Assembly: GCA_023415815.1 (NCBI GenBank)
Contig: JAEZJL010000083.1
Location: 1 to 7,982, forward strand
Source of the DNA: Bacillota bacterium
Lineage (GTDB): Bacteria; Bacillota; Clostridia; Acetivibrionales; DTU013
Reading direction: 5' to 3'
DNA length: 7,982 bases
The notes under the pieces are model-generated. The model saw only the letters and a list, made by a program, of their open reading frames with translations, ran no database searches and was not told where the DNA came from. Below, in pieces: positions 1-5,999 of this stretch; position 1 is the first letter of the stretch, and each line of letters opens with the position of its first letter. The translations under genes were made by a program, and so were the position numbers.

Positions 1-189
1 TGGCTGCTGGCCTGGGCCGATACGGTCGAAGAGGTCAAGACCATCTGCTGGTGCGGGAAGAAGGCGATAATGAACGCCAGGCTCAAGGACGGAAGGGTTG
101 TCAAAAAGGGCGAACAGATAGAGCTCGGCGGCAATGAGAGATATACCAGCCTGTGCAGGGCGCACTGGCATGACGGCTTGTTAGGCTGA
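1..189 (+). CDS. tdk: Thymidine kinase, C-terminal fragment (5' end outside window)
   Basis: The first frame reads 62 codons to a TGA stop and matches the C-terminal part of type II (TK1-like) thymidine kinase, which phosphorylates thymidine to dTMP with ATP in the nucleotide salvage pathway. The visible part starts in the LLAWAD-VEEVKTIC segment, then has the CWCGKKA half of the zinc-binding lasso, an ARL strand, the GGNERY thymidine-binding loop, and the closing CRAHW zinc ligands. The CxC...CxxH arrangement is the form seen in Escherichia coli-like Tdk. The ATP-binding P-loop and catalytic Glu lie upstream of the window. The gene ends 210 bases before cheY and I see no terminator hairpin after it. 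It is probably unrelated in function to the chemotaxis genes. The family call is secure. Confidence 0.95.
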   Translation, partial: WLLAWADTVEEVKTICWCGKKAIMNARLKDGRVVKKGEQIELGGNERYTSLCRAHWHDGLLG

Positions 190-271
190 AGCAAGGGCGC
201 GATAAAAATCTACATAGCAAATCAAAAGATATTTTTCCAGTGAACTTAAATATTTATTGACTTTTTACTAT

Positions 272-298
272 TAAAGTTAGTGAAAATTATGTCGATAT
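272..298 (+). promoter_or_regulatory. Sigma-28 (SigD/FliA-type) promoter for cheY
   Basis: A TAAA -35 element at 272-275 is followed after exactly 15 bases by GTCGATAT at 291-298. This differs from the sigma-28 -10 consensus GCCGATAT at one position. Transcription should start near 305, giving a cheY leader of about 95 bases. Sigma-28 drives late flagellar and chemotaxis genes, so the site fits the gene it precedes. The elements are read directly; activity is inferred. Confidence 0.75.
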
Positions 299-359
299 AC
301 TGGAGGAATATATCAAAATATGTCGAATTTATATATTACATTTGGAAATTGAATAAACC

Positions 360-371
360 AAATAATTATTT
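360..371 (+). repeat. 12-base perfect palindrome in cheY leader
   Basis: AAATAATTATTT is self-complementary and lies about a dozen bases upstream of the cheY ribosome binding site, inside the predicted leader RNA. It could be an operator half-site pair, or chance in an AT-rich stretch. No function can be assigned from sequence. Confidence 0.4.
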
Positions 372-383
372 TACCGAAGAAAA

Positions 384-391
384 AGGGGGTG
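384..391 (+). promoter_or_regulatory. Ribosome binding site that fixes the cheY start
   Basis: AGGGGGTG lies 8 bases before the ATG at 400. It decides in favour of this start over a GTG at 280 in the same frame, which would add 40 residues unlike any CheY and lies inside the promoter region. Confidence 0.85.
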
Positions 392-399
392 TAATTTAC

Positions 400-759
400 A
401 TGCCCGGAGTATTGATTGTCGATGATGCGGCATTTATGCGCATGTCTCTCAAAGCCATCCTGGAAAGAAATGGTTACCGGGTGACGGGGGAGGCTGAAAA
501 TGGCGCTGCCGCAGTCAAAAAATGCAGGGAGCTGCTGCCCGATATAATAACCATGGACATTACTATGCCTGAAATGAACGGAATTGAAGCTCTCAAGGAA
601 ATAAAGAAATTCCATCCCGGCGTCAAGGTCGTCATGGTATCCGCTATGGGCCAGGAATCATACGTGCGGGAGGCCGTTCTGAGCGGAGCCAGGGAATTCA
701 TTTTAAAACCCTTCAAAGAAGAAAACATCGTCGACATTCTTGGTAAATTATCAAGATAG
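400..759 (+). CDS. cheY: CheY, single-domain chemotaxis response regulator
   Basis: This 119-residue protein is a lone receiver domain of normal CheY length. It takes a phosphoryl group from CheA and should then bind the flagellar switch to change rotation. The key residues are present: the acidic pair Asp8-Asp9 after the first beta strand (VLIVDDA), phospho-acceptor Asp53 (TMDITMPEMNG), Ser81 in the VSAMG loop and Lys103 in the LKPF motif. No output domain follows. The FMRM stretch after the acidic pair and the ITMPEMNG loop are typical of CheY of Gram-positive and Thermotoga type. The ATG at 400 is chosen because of the strong ribosome binding site 8 bases upstream. The gene is the first of the cluster, behind a sigma-28 promoter, and 79 bases precede cheW. 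CheY is more likely than a sporulation Spo0F-type receiver because of the surrounding genes. Confidence 0.96.
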   Translation: MPGVLIVDDAAFMRMSLKAILERNGYRVTGEAENGAAAVKKCRELLPDIITMDITMPEMNGIEALKEIKKFHPGVKVVMVSAMGQESYVREAVLSGAREFILKPFKEENIVDILGKLSR

Positions 760-773
760 CTTATTAATTACTG

Positions 774-799
774 CAAAGGGGTGGTTCATTAACCGATAT
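774..799 (+). promoter_or_regulatory. Possible second sigma-28 promoter, before cheW
   Basis: In the 79-base gap between cheY and cheW, ACCGATAT at 792-799 matches seven of eight bases of the sigma-28 -10 element. A CAAA at 774-777, 14 bases upstream, is a one-mismatch -35 element. The start would be near 806, just ahead of the cheW ribosome binding site. It is weaker than the site before cheY, and both boxes carry a mismatch. Confidence 0.45.
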
Positions 800-825
800 G
801 AGATATTTCCGGAATAATTGAAAAG

Positions 826-832
826 AAGGTGG
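826..832 (+). promoter_or_regulatory. Ribosome binding site that fixes the cheW start
   Basis: AAGGTGG lies 6 bases before the ATG at 839. A TTG at 818 in the same frame has no such site upstream and would place this sequence inside the gene, so the ATG is preferred. Confidence 0.8.
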
Positions 833-838
833 AGTCGG

Positions 839-1309
839 ATGGAAATTACAGGCGGTAAATTTCTCACTTTCCTGTTGGACAGCGAGGAATACGGAATACC
901 CATTAACAAGGTGAAGGAAATCATCGGCATTATGGACATTACGAATGTCCCCAGGACGCCTGCTTTCATCAAAGGCGTCATCAACCTGAGAGGAAAGATA
1001 ATACCCGTAATGGACCTGAGACTTAAATTCGGACTGGGCGAGAGGTCTTACAATCAGCGGACCTGCATCATTGTCGTCGAAGTGGATTTTTCCGGTTCCA
1101 GGAGGACGATGGGTATCGTGGTGGATACCGTATCAGAGGTGGCAAGCATCCAGAAAAACGATATAGAGCTGCTGCCGGAATGCGGCGCCGGCGCGGATAC
1201 CGCTTTTCTTACGGGGCTGGGGAAGGTGAAGGGGAAGGTCATATTGCTTCTTGATATCGAACAGGTACTGGGCAGTGAAGAAAAAGTTCAAATAAACGAA
1301 ATCAGATAG
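839..1309 (+). CDS. cheW: CheW, chemotaxis coupling protein
   Basis: CheW is the cytoplasmic adaptor that links the receptor tip to the P5 domain of CheA in the chemosensory array. The 156-residue product is one CheW domain of usual length. It begins with the KFLTFLLDSEEYGIPI strand, then VKEIIG, the PRTPAFIKGVINLRGKIIPVMDLR core (residues about 39-61, with the conserved Arg51), and ends with the GKVILLLDIEQVL strand-helix (131-144). No receiver domain is attached, so it is not CheV. The ATG at 839 is chosen on the ribosome binding site. The next gene starts 11 bases after the stop, and the stop codon TAG supplies the first bases of that gene's ribosome binding site, so the two are probably co-translated. 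It is the only dedicated CheW in the window. Confidence 0.96.
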   Translation: MEITGGKFLTFLLDSEEYGIPINKVKEIIGIMDITNVPRTPAFIKGVINLRGKIIPVMDLRLKFGLGERSYNQRTCIIVVEVDFSGSRRTMGIVVDTVSEVASIQKNDIELLPECGAGADTAFLTGLGKVKGKVILLLDIEQVLGSEEKVQINEIR

Positions 1310-1314
1310 GGGGG
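1308..1314 (+). promoter_or_regulatory. Ribosome binding site of the receptor gene, overlapping the cheW stop
   Basis: AGGGGGG uses the last two bases of the cheW stop codon and lies 6 bases before a TTG at 1321. A second TTG directly follows at 1324, 9 bases from the site, so the receptor start is uncertain by one codon. The next ATG, at 1333, is less well spaced. Confidence 0.7.
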
Positions 1315-1320
1315 CTGCAT

Positions 1321-2931
1321 TTGTTGAAAAATATGAAGCTGGGAATGCGTCTGGGTTTGGGGTTCGGCCTGATACTGGCATTTTTGCTGGTGATGATGGC
1401 GCTTGCCATCATCAGCCTGAAGGGCATACAGGAAAACATGACGAGAATAATTGACGTCAACGAATACAAAATGGACTTATGCCAGACCATGTCCGAGTGT
1501 ATTTACAAGGTGGCGCTGGATACGCGGGAATTGATCCTCACGGAAGACAATGGGACCAAGGAAGCCCTGAAAAAAGAGATCTCCGACCTCAGGGCGCTCT
1601 ATGACTCAACCTCGGAGGCCCTGGACAAGACGCCCGCCACGGAAACCGGAATGCAGCTCCGCAATAAGATAAAGGAGCAGCTTGCTCAGACGAGGCCTTT
1701 GACGAATAAGGTGGTAGAGCTTGCCTTGGATGAAAATGACTCTGAAGCCACAGAGGTGCTTTTAAACGAAGCAAGTCCGGCCCTTAACGCGTGGCTGGCC
1801 TCGCTAAGCGAAGCCGTCCGGCTTCAGCGCGATACCAATGCGAAGGAAGCGGCCGACGCGGAAGCAAGGGATAATAGCACACTGGTGATTATAATCGTCC
1901 TCGGCTCGCTTTCCGTTGTGCTGGGACTGCTGATTGCGTATTTTGTCACCCGGGGTATAACGAAGCCGGTCAACCGCATCGTGGGAAGCCTTTCGGAGGG
2001 GGCGCAGCAGGTGGCTTCGGCCTCCGACCAGCTTTCCGCCACAAGCCAGCAGCTTGCCGAGGGCAATTCGGAGCAGGCGGCTTCCATTGAAGAAACCTCC
2101 TCCACCCTGGAGGAATCCGCTTCCATGGTCCGTCAGAATTCGGAAAACACGAAGCAGGCGGCCCAGCTTGCCGCTCAGACCAAAGCCTCCTCGGACAAGG
2201 GAAACGGCGACATGCGGGAAATGATGGACTCGATGAACGAGATCAAAAAATCCAGCGATCAAATAGCAAAAATCATAAAGGTAATTGACGAAATCGCCTT
2301 CCAGACGAACATCCTGGCATTGAACGCCGCCGTGGAGGCCGCAAGGGCGGGAGACGCCGGCATGGGCTTTGCGGTGGTGGCGGAGGAGGTCAGGAACCTG
2401 GCGCAGAGAAGCGCGCAGGCAGCCAAGGACACGGCGGCAATCATCGAGAGCAATATAGAGCTGTCCGAAAAAGGCGTCAATGTCGCCAGAAAGGTCGGCG
2501 AGTCGCTCTCGGAGATCAATGTCCAGGCAAGGAAGGTCAACGAGCTTATGGATGAGATAGCCGCCGCCAGCCTGGAGCAGTCGCAGGGCATATCGCAGAT
2601 AAACAAGGCGATCTCCCAGATGGAAAAGGTGACGCAGCAGAATGCCGCAAACGCCCAGGAAAGCGCCTCCGCCTCCGAGGAATTGAGCTCGCAGGCCCAG
2701 AACCTCAGAAGCATCACACAGCAGCTCGTCATGCTTGTCAACGGCAAAACGGCGTTTGCGGAGGCCGCTTACGGAATGCCCGGAGGCGGCAGGCGCCGTA
2801 CCGCAGGGGGATATGCGGCCGCCGGCAAAGCCGGGATTTCTGCAAAGCGCCGTAATGCGTACATGCCCGAAGCAGGGGAACCGGACCCGGAGGACATCAT
2901 TCCGCTGAATGAGAATACCGGGGAGTTTTGA
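1321..2931 (+). CDS. Methyl-accepting chemotaxis receptor, four-helix-bundle sensor, HAMP-reduced
   Basis: This 536-residue inner-membrane receptor senses an external ligand and controls CheA through CheW. TM1 spans about residues 9-32 and TM2 about 187-208. The sensor between them is all helical with no PAS/Cache strands, fitting the 4HB_MCP family. The cytoplasmic hairpin has its tip at about Asp345 within the highly conserved region from Glu324 to Ala365 (AFQTNILALNAAVEAARAG). Methylation-type motifs are visible at Glu257-Glu258, Glu264-Glu265, Gln446-Glu447 and Glu453-Glu454. After TM2 only the first bit of a HAMP domain (RGITKPVNRI, 211-220) is present before the adaptation helices begin. 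The tail after 475 is a Gly/Arg/Ala-rich linker ending in EDIIPLNENTGEF, without a Trp-containing CheR pentapeptide. The ligand cannot be predicted. The start is TTG at 1321 (or 1324). It lies between cheW and cheR, so it is probably the dedicated receptor of this cluster. Confidence 0.95.
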   Translation: MLKNMKLGMRLGLGFGLILAFLLVMMALAIISLKGIQENMTRIIDVNEYKMDLCQTMSECIYKVALDTRELILTEDNGTKEALKKEISDLRALYDSTSEALDKTPATETGMQLRNKIKEQLAQTRPLTNKVVELALDENDSEATEVLLNEASPALNAWLASLSEAVRLQRDTNAKEAADAEARDNSTLVIIIVLGSLSVVLGLLIAYFVTRGITKPVNRIVGSLSEGAQQVASASDQLSATSQQLAEGNSEQAASIEETSSTLEESASMVRQNSENTKQAAQLAAQTKASSDKGNGDMREMMDSMNEIKKSSDQIAKIIKVIDEIAFQTNILALNAAVEAARAGDAGMGFAVVAEEVRNLAQRSAQAAKDTAAIIESNIELSEKGVNVARKVGESLSEINVQARKVNELMDEIAAASLEQSQGISQINKAISQMEKVTQQNAANAQESASASEELSSQAQNLRSITQQLVMLVNGKTAFAEAAYGMPGGGRRRTAGGYAAAGKAGISAKRRNAYMPEAGEPDPEDIIPLNENTGEF

Positions 2932-2955
2932 CACCGATGATAAGGGGTATGGGAC

Positions 2956-3765
2956 ATGGAACAGTTCGGAGACAGGCATTTCAGAAAATTCAGCGAGCTC
3001 ATTTGCGCCAGCTTCGGCATTACCATGGGCGAAGCCAAAAAGGAGATACTCCGTACCAAGCTGGACAGACTTGTGTCCAGATACGAGCTCCAGTCATACG
3101 ACGAATACTACAAAAGACTTGTAGAGCGGGAAAACAAAGAGCTTTTTATCGAGTTTGCAAACGCGATTACGGTAAATATGACGTCGTTTTTCCGTGAAAA
3201 CAACCATTTTGAGTACATTAAAAATAATATGGCCGGCCTCCTGAAAGGCAATCCCAGGATAACGGACAGAAATGAGATAAGGGTCTGGAGCTCCGCCTGC
3301 TCCACAGGGGAGGAGCCGTATACGCTTTCCATGGTTTTGAAAGAGCATTTGCCGGGAGGGATAAGGATCAAGGTACTGGCTACGGATATCAATTCCGACG
3401 TACTTGCTTCGGCTCAAAAGGGTCTTTATCCCTCATCGGTTAAAAACGATGTAGGGGGCGAATACCTGCGCAGATACTTCGAGATGTATGACGGGGGCTA
3501 CAGGATCTCGGGCGAGCTCAGAAGGCTTGTGACCTTCAGGCATTTCAACCTGATGGACAGGTTTCCGTTCAGGGACTCCTTTGACATGATTTTTTGCAGG
3601 AACGTAATGATCTACTTCGACACCGTCGTCCGCCAAAAGCTGCTGGATAAGCTCTACGACTCCCTGGCGCCCGGAGGACTGTTATTTATCGGGCATTCGG
3701 AAAGCATCTCCCCGCACTCGCACCGATTCAAATACCTTCAGCCCACGGTCTATAAAAAGGACTGA
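2956..3765 (+). CDS. cheR: CheR, chemoreceptor glutamate methyltransferase
   Basis: CheR transfers a methyl group from S-adenosylmethionine to receptor glutamates during adaptation. The 269-residue product has the N-terminal all-helical CheR domain (about 1-75), the NMTSFFRE motif (74-81), the SAM-binding WSSACSTGEEPYTL loop (111-124), ATDIN (142-146) that contacts SAM, and FCRNVMIYF (213-221), followed by GGLLFIGHSES. Length is normal. The beta-subdomain between RYF (173-175) and GGYRISGEL (180-188) is about four residues shorter than in E. coli CheR and lacks the glycine loop that binds the receptor pentapeptide. This suggests a tether-independent enzyme, in line with the receptor tail upstream. 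AAGGGG at 2942-2947 lies 8 bases before the ATG. The gap to the receptor gene is 24 bases and to cheA 35 bases. No TPR or other extra domain is present. Confidence 0.97.
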   Translation: MEQFGDRHFRKFSELICASFGITMGEAKKEILRTKLDRLVSRYELQSYDEYYKRLVERENKELFIEFANAITVNMTSFFRENNHFEYIKNNMAGLLKGNPRITDRNEIRVWSSACSTGEEPYTLSMVLKEHLPGGIRIKVLATDINSDVLASAQKGLYPSSVKNDVGGEYLRRYFEMYDGGYRISGELRRLVTFRHFNLMDRFPFRDSFDMIFCRNVMIYFDTVVRQKLLDKLYDSLAPGGLLFIGHSESISPHSHRFKYLQPTVYKKD

Positions 3766-3800
3766 CGGCATAATATCACCGGAAAGGCGGCGCATTTATT

Positions 3801-5984
3801 ATGGACGACCTGATGAGCATTTACATAGAAGACATGAAGGAATTCCTCGGCGTGCTCGACGATTCCATCCTCTCCCTTGAGCGGAATCCGGGCGACGCCT
3901 CGGCCGTAAGCGAGATGTTCAGGGCCTATCATACGATGAAAAGCTCCACGGCCGCCATGGAGTTCAGAAAAACAGCCGGCTTTATACACCGCATGGAGGA
4001 TTTGCTGCAGGAAATAAGGGAAGGAAAAATCACCGTAAAACCCGATATCATTAAGCTTTTTTTTAAAACCTACGATTTGCTGGACAAATTTCTAGGCAGC
4101 GTAATCCGAAACGGAAGCGAAGGAGACTGCGAATATTCGGACGCCATGGAGGCCGCCGGAAAAATAATTTCAGGGGACGGCGGTTTTACACAAACAGCCG
4201 CCCCGCTTCCCCCCGAGGCAACGGAAGGGGAGGCGGGCTTTGTCCTCGGAGAGGCTGATGTAAAAAAGCTCGGGGAAGCCCTGGGCAGGGGAAGCCTGGC
4301 CTATAAGCTCACGGCGGTGATCGATGAAAACTGTGTTTACAGGTCCGTACGGACGTGGATGATCTTTGAGGAGCTTGAAAAGCTGTCCGCGATCATATGC
4401 TCGGACCCGCCAAAGCCCGATTCGGAGGATTTTATAAACGGCCGGTTTGAGTTCGGCGGGTCGAGGGTACGGGCGGTCATCGTATCCGAAGCGCCGCGGT
4501 ACGAGCTCCTGCAGGAGCTTAAGTCTGCGGTAAGCGAGATGAGCGATATCGAGCTGGCGCCCATCGGGCCGTATTTTGCGAAGGGCATGGATTTTGATTC
4601 GCTTCGTCAGGATTCCGATGGGAAGGTCGGTCCGGGTACGGATGACGAAGACCTTTCGGGAATAATCGACGGCATCATAGGCACTGAGCCCGAATGGCCG
4701 GTTCCGGCCGGAGCCGGGGAGGACAAGGCGGCTCGCGGCGGCGCCGTTCCGCCTCCCGGCGGCCCGGAGGATGCCAGGAGGGATCAAAAGAGCCAGGCCT
4801 ATATCCGTATTCCCGCAGGCAAGGTCGACAATCTGGTGGACCTCCTCGGAGAGCTCATCATCACCCAATCCCTCCACAAGCAGGATATCAGCGAGGCCTT
4901 CAACAAGGACAGCAGGCTTGTCAATAACATAATAAGGATGGAGAGGATTGCGAAGGATATCCAGGACATAACCATGTCGCTCAGGATGGTCTCGCTGAAG
5001 CAGACCTTCCAGAAAATATGCAGGATAGGCCGGGACACGGCCGCGGAGCTGGGCAGGAGCGTAGAAATCCTTATAAGGGGCGAGGAGACGGAAATAGACC
5101 GGAACATCGTTGAAAAAATACACGACCCCATGATGCATCTGATACGGAACGCCATTTCCCACGGCATAGAGCCGGAGGCGGAAAGGCTGGCCGCCGGAAA
5201 GCCGCCTGCCGGCTGCATACTGATACAGGCCTGCAATAGAAGGGGAAACGTATACATAGAAATAAGCGACGACGGAAAGGGCCTCAATCCGGACAGAATA
5301 TACGCCAAGGCAGTGGAGAAGGGTCTTGCGGACGCATCGGGGAAATACTCCGAGGATGAAATATTAAGATTGATCTACCTGCCCGGATTTTCGACCGAAG
5401 AGAGCGTCAACAGCATTTCCGGCCGGGGAGTCGGAATGAATGTGGTGCAGACCGAGATCGCGAGGCTGGGCGGGAAGATAGAAATCCGGAACAGCCAGGG
5501 CTGCGGCTGCGCCTTCATCCTGAAAATACCGGTCAACCTCGCGACGATCAACGGTACGATTGTGAGCATATCCGGAAGCAAATACATCGTTCCGACTCTC
5601 AACATCAAGCAGATATTGAAGCAGGAAGCGGAGCAGTGGATTTCTATCAAAGGAAAAAGGTCCATGGTGAGGATAAGAAACGAAATACTGCAGGTCATAC
5701 CTATAAACAGTATACTGGATTCCGGACATGAAGACGCGAAAGACGTATCCGGCCTCATCATGGTCGTGGAACACGAGCAAAAGCTTATGGCGCTTCCCGT
5801 CGCTTCGATCGAGGGAAAGCAGGAGGTAGTCGTAAAATCCATAGGCAGCGATTTCAGGCATCTGAATTTTGTGTCCGGCGCGACGATCCTCGGAGACGGC
5901 AGGGTTTCCTTAATACTTGATATCGACGCGCTGTTCAAACTGGCCGGCGACTCCCGCCTCACGGCCGCAAATGAAGCCATATAA
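3801..5984 (+). CDS. cheA: CheA, chemotaxis histidine kinase
   Basis: CheA autophosphorylates under receptor control and passes phosphate to CheY and CheB. The 727 residues hold all five domains. P1 (about 1-125) carries the phospho-acceptor His44 in an AYHTMKSS motif. P2 (about 150-255) is a CheY/CheB-docking domain. A Pro/Gly/Ala-rich linker (about 297-330) follows. P3 is the dimerisation helix pair (about 333-400, from YIRIPAGKVDNLVDLLGELI). P4, the ATP-binding domain (about 400-580), has the N box HLIRNAISHGIE with Asn450, G1 ISDDGKGL (488-495), F box GFSTEE and G2 SGRGVGMNVV (540-549). P5, the CheW-like domain (about 583-715), ends the protein. In P1 the residue after the conserved Lys is Ser rather than Gly, and in the N box Ser453 replaces the usual Asp; both look like tolerated family variants. 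The kinase should be active. GGAAAGGCGG sits 10 bases before the ATG, and cheB begins 15 bases after the stop. Confidence 0.98.
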   Translation: MDDLMSIYIEDMKEFLGVLDDSILSLERNPGDASAVSEMFRAYHTMKSSTAAMEFRKTAGFIHRMEDLLQEIREGKITVKPDIIKLFFKTYDLLDKFLGSVIRNGSEGDCEYSDAMEAAGKIISGDGGFTQTAAPLPPEATEGEAGFVLGEADVKKLGEALGRGSLAYKLTAVIDENCVYRSVRTWMIFEELEKLSAIICSDPPKPDSEDFINGRFEFGGSRVRAVIVSEAPRYELLQELKSAVSEMSDIELAPIGPYFAKGMDFDSLRQDSDGKVGPGTDDEDLSGIIDGIIGTEPEWPVPAGAGEDKAARGGAVPPPGGPEDARRDQKSQAYIRIPAGKVDNLVDLLGELIITQSLHKQDISEAFNKDSRLVNNIIRMERIAKDIQDITMSLRMVSLKQTFQKICRIGRDTAAELGRSVEILIRGEETEIDRNIVEKIHDPMMHLIRNAISHGIEPEAERLAAGKPPAGCILIQACNRRGNVYIEISDDGKGLNPDRIYAKAVEKGLADASGKYSEDEILRLIYLPGFSTEESVNSISGRGVGMNVVQTEIARLGGKIEIRNSQGCGCAFILKIPVNLATINGTIVSISGSKYIVPTLNIKQILKQEAEQWISIKGKRSMVRIRNEILQVIPINSILDSGHEDAKDVSGLIMVVEHEQKLMALPVASIEGKQEVVVKSIGSDFRHLNFVSGATILGDGRVSLILDIDALFKLAGDSRLTAANEAI

Positions 5985-5999
5985 GGATTTGAGGTCCGA

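Noticed and set aside
170..205. CTTG...CAAG inverted repeat at the end of tdk as a terminator
   Set aside because: Only four base pairs with no T run after it, so too weak to call.
257..285. TTGACT at 257-262 as a -35 element for a housekeeping promoter
   Set aside because: No acceptable TATAAT-like -10 element lies 16-18 bases downstream, whereas the sigma-28 elements beside it fit well.
320..352. A 10-codon leader peptide (ATG at 320, TGA at 350) behind GGAGGA at 302-307
   Set aside because: The spacing of 12 bases is long, and the predicted transcript starts near 305, within the would-be ribosome binding site, so it would not be translated from that promoter.
280..399. A 40-residue N-terminal extension of CheY from a GTG at 280
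   Set aside because: The extension contains the sigma-28 promoter, has no CheY-like sequence, and the ATG at 400 has a strong, well-spaced ribosome binding site.
1804..2979. 391-codon open frame on the minus strand opposite the receptor gene
   Set aside because: It is a shadow of codon bias in the receptor gene. Its translation shows no domain I recognise and the + strand protein is fully convincing.
4694..4927. 77-codon open frame within cheA in another + frame
   Set aside because: Low-complexity Gly/Arg/Ser-rich translation from the GC-rich linker, with no ribosome binding site.
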